From the NCBI RefSeq assembly GCF_042658925.1, contig NZ_JBHSRF010000024.1, forward strand, positions 1 to 64,000: 64,000 bases of DNA, read 5' to 3'. This DNA is from Sphaerisporangium aureirubrum (GTDB lineage Bacteria > Actinomycetota > Actinomycetes > Streptosporangiales > Streptosporangiaceae). The translations under genes and the position numbers were made by a program. Positions 48,836 to 64,000 of this stretch are shown here, piece after piece. Under the pieces are notes generated by a model. It ran no database searches. It was given only the letters and a program-made list of their open reading frames with translations, and was not told the DNA's origin. How positions within the stretch are numbered: position 1 is the first letter of the stretch; each line of letters starts with the position of its first letter.

Positions 48836-49870
48836 TCACACCTCCGCCAGCCGGCGCCTGCGCACCATCGCGATGAAGAACGGGCCGCCGATGAAGGCGA
48901 CGAGGACGCCGGCCTGGATCTCGACGGGGCGCGCGATGAGCCGTCCGGCGATGTCGGCGGCCAGCAGCAGGCACGGCGCCAGCACGGCCGACAGGGGCAG
49001 CAGCCACCGCTGGTCGGGGCCGATGCCGGCGCGCTGGGCGAGCACGCGGGCGACGTGCGGCACCACCAGGCCGATGAAGACGACCGGGCCGATGACCGCG
49101 ACCGCGCCGCCGGTGAGCAGCATGACGGCGGTCACGCCCTGGAGCCGCACCAGGCCGAGTCGCCGCCCGAGCGCGGTGGCGACGTCCTCGCCGAGGGCGA
49201 GGCTGTTCAGCGCCGGCGCGCAGGCCAGCGCGAGCACCACGCCCACCGCGATGAACGGCAGGATGTGCCGCACCACCTCGGCGTTCTGCCCGGCGAGCGA
49301 CCCGGCCGACCAGAAGCGGTAGCGGTTCAGCGGCTCGGGGTCGGTGAGCACGATGGCGCCGGTCAGCGAGGACAGCAGCGACGTGACCGCGACCCCGGCC
49401 AGCGCGAGCTTCACGGGCGTCAGCCCGGAGCGGCCGAGGCGGCCGAGCATGTACACGAGGACGCTCGCGGCGAGCGCCCCGGCGAAGCCGAACCAGATGT
49501 AGCCGAACAGCGAGCCGACGCCGAGCAGCGCGATCGACAGCACGATGGCGAACGCCGCGCCCGCGGTGACGCCGAGCACGCCGGGGTCGGCCAGCGGGTT
49601 GCGGGTGAGCGCCTGCATGAGCGCGCCGGACAGCCCCAGCGCGACGCCGGCGGTAAGGCCGAGCGCGGTGCGCGGCACGCGCACCGTCCAGACGACGTTC
49701 TCGGCGGCCTGTCCGCCGGGACCCGGTACGTGGCCGGTGAGCGCCTGGACGACCTGGTCGAGCGGGATGGCCCGGGCCCCGAGGGCGATCGACAACAGGC
49801 ACAGGGCGCCGAGGGCGGCGCACAGCAGCACCACCAGGACGGCAGGGCGGGACCGTCGGACCGCGGTCAC
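48836..49870 (-). CDS. Ferric siderophore ABC importer, permease 1 (FecCD family)
   Basis: A 344-residue FecCD-type permease. Conserved segments are VPRTALGLTAGVALGLSGALMQALTRNPLADPGVLGVTAGAA (~64-105) and GPVVFIGLVVPHVAR (~262-276), followed by the C-terminal RPVEIQAGVLVAFIGGPFFIAMVRRRR typical of the family. GTG 49870 follows GGAG. It is the first gene of the import operon and has its own iron box at 49897-49915. Confidence 0.93.
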   Translation of the reverse strand: MTAVRRSRPAVLVVLLCAALGALCLLSIALGARAIPLDQVVQALTGHVPGPGGQAAENVVWTVRVPRTALGLTAGVALGLSGALMQALTRNPLADPGVLGVTAGAAFAIVLSIALLGVGSLFGYIWFGFAGALAASVLVYMLGRLGRSGLTPVKLALAGVAVTSLLSSLTGAIVLTDPEPLNRYRFWSAGSLAGQNAEVVRHILPFIAVGVVLALACAPALNSLALGEDVATALGRRLGLVRLQGVTAVMLLTGGAVAVIGPVVFIGLVVPHVARVLAQRAGIGPDQRWLLPLSAVLAPCLLLAADIAGRLIARPVEIQAGVLVAFIGGPFFIAMVRRRRLAEV

Positions 49871-49896
49871 CGGGCTGTCTCCACGTTCCGATTTCC

Positions 49897-49915
49897 TTAG
49901 GTTAGGCAGGCCTTA
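49897..49915 (-). promoter_or_regulatory. Iron box upstream of the importer operon
   Basis: TTAGGTTAGGCAGGCCTTA matches the DmdR/IdeR consensus at 15 of 19 positions. The left half-site is perfect. It lies 27 bp upstream of the permease GTG. Confidence 0.75.
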
Positions 49916-49966
49916 ACTGTAACGTCTGCCGGTGGTGCGGTCCCAGGGGTGGGGAGGGCCTGTTAC

Positions 49967-49985
49967 TTAGGTAAACCTTACCTTA
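49967..49985 (+). promoter_or_regulatory. Iron box upstream of the NRPS gene
   Basis: TTAGGTAAACCTTACCTTA contains perfect 6 bp dyad arms AGGTAA/TTACCT and matches the consensus at about 14 of 19 positions. It is 62 bp upstream of the NRPS GTG and 52 bp from the importer box. Confidence 0.72.
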
Positions 49986-50047
49986 GTATGTAGGGCGATC
50001 ACGGCTTAAGTGAGCCGTTTTGTCCAGCTTGGGAGGCGGGGTCACCT

Positions 50048-64000
<13,953 letters not shown>

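Overview
The window is high-GC actinomycete chromosomal DNA. GTG starts are frequent, genes overlap by ATGA/GTGA, and there is a DUF397/Scr1-type regulator pair, a mycothiol-dependent-isomerase-type fold, and IdeR/DmdR-type iron boxes. Gene content suggests a Streptosporangiales-like or related filamentous soil actinomycete (inference). No rRNA, tRNA, CRISPR array or complete insertion sequence was recognised.

Layout. 1-9864: L-arabinose/arabinan utilisation. A YtfQRT/YjfF-type furanose ABC transporter (binding protein cut by the left edge) is followed by araB-araD-araA, a LacI-family regulator and a convergent secreted GH43 endo-arabinanase. 9865-19633: mixed accessory genes: aldo/keto reductase, two MDMPI-fold proteins, a methyltransferase, an Scr1/DUF397/RsbW-like trio plus a decayed partial copy of it, a PLP decarboxylase and a secreted ricin-type lectin. 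19765-23826: an apparently leaderless TetR gene in operon with a 3Fe-4S ferredoxin and a cytochrome P450, then an FGE-like protein divergent from an AlkZ-like protein. 24084-30175: a malonate decarboxylase operon, mdcABCDEGH. 30231-31115: a secreted alpha/beta hydrolase. 31138-35145: a second sugar ABC transporter (ChvE-GguA-GguB type), with a LacI-type operator like those near the arabinanase. 35516-38355: an AA10 lytic polysaccharide monooxygenase with a chitin-binding module, a DUF305 lipoprotein, an RsbW-like ATPase and a NUDIX protein. 38396-39472: a 358-residue protein with a possible CheD-like Cys/His/Thr triad. 40051-44390: an erythromycin-esterase-like gene, a double-HTH MerR regulator and a DUF3800 protein, bracketed by inverted pairs of a ~264 bp repeat. 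44478-64000: a hydroxamate siderophore locus (amine N-hydroxylase, N-formyltransferase, ABC importer, large NRPS running off the right edge) with three iron boxes.

How it works together. The left part forms a pathway from secreted arabinanase through uptake to xylulose-5-phosphate. Palindromes of two kinds (TGTTAGCGCTAACA-like and GAAA-S-TTTC) recur at the sugar and polysaccharide genes. The right part encodes ornithine hydroxylation and formylation, NRPS assembly and import of a predicted N-methylated hydroxamate peptide. Adenylation-pocket residues read by eye match the published serine code in module 2 and the ornithine/hydroxyornithine code in module 3. The NRPS is one continuous frame from 50048 to the window end: all four adenylation core motifs lie in the same frame.
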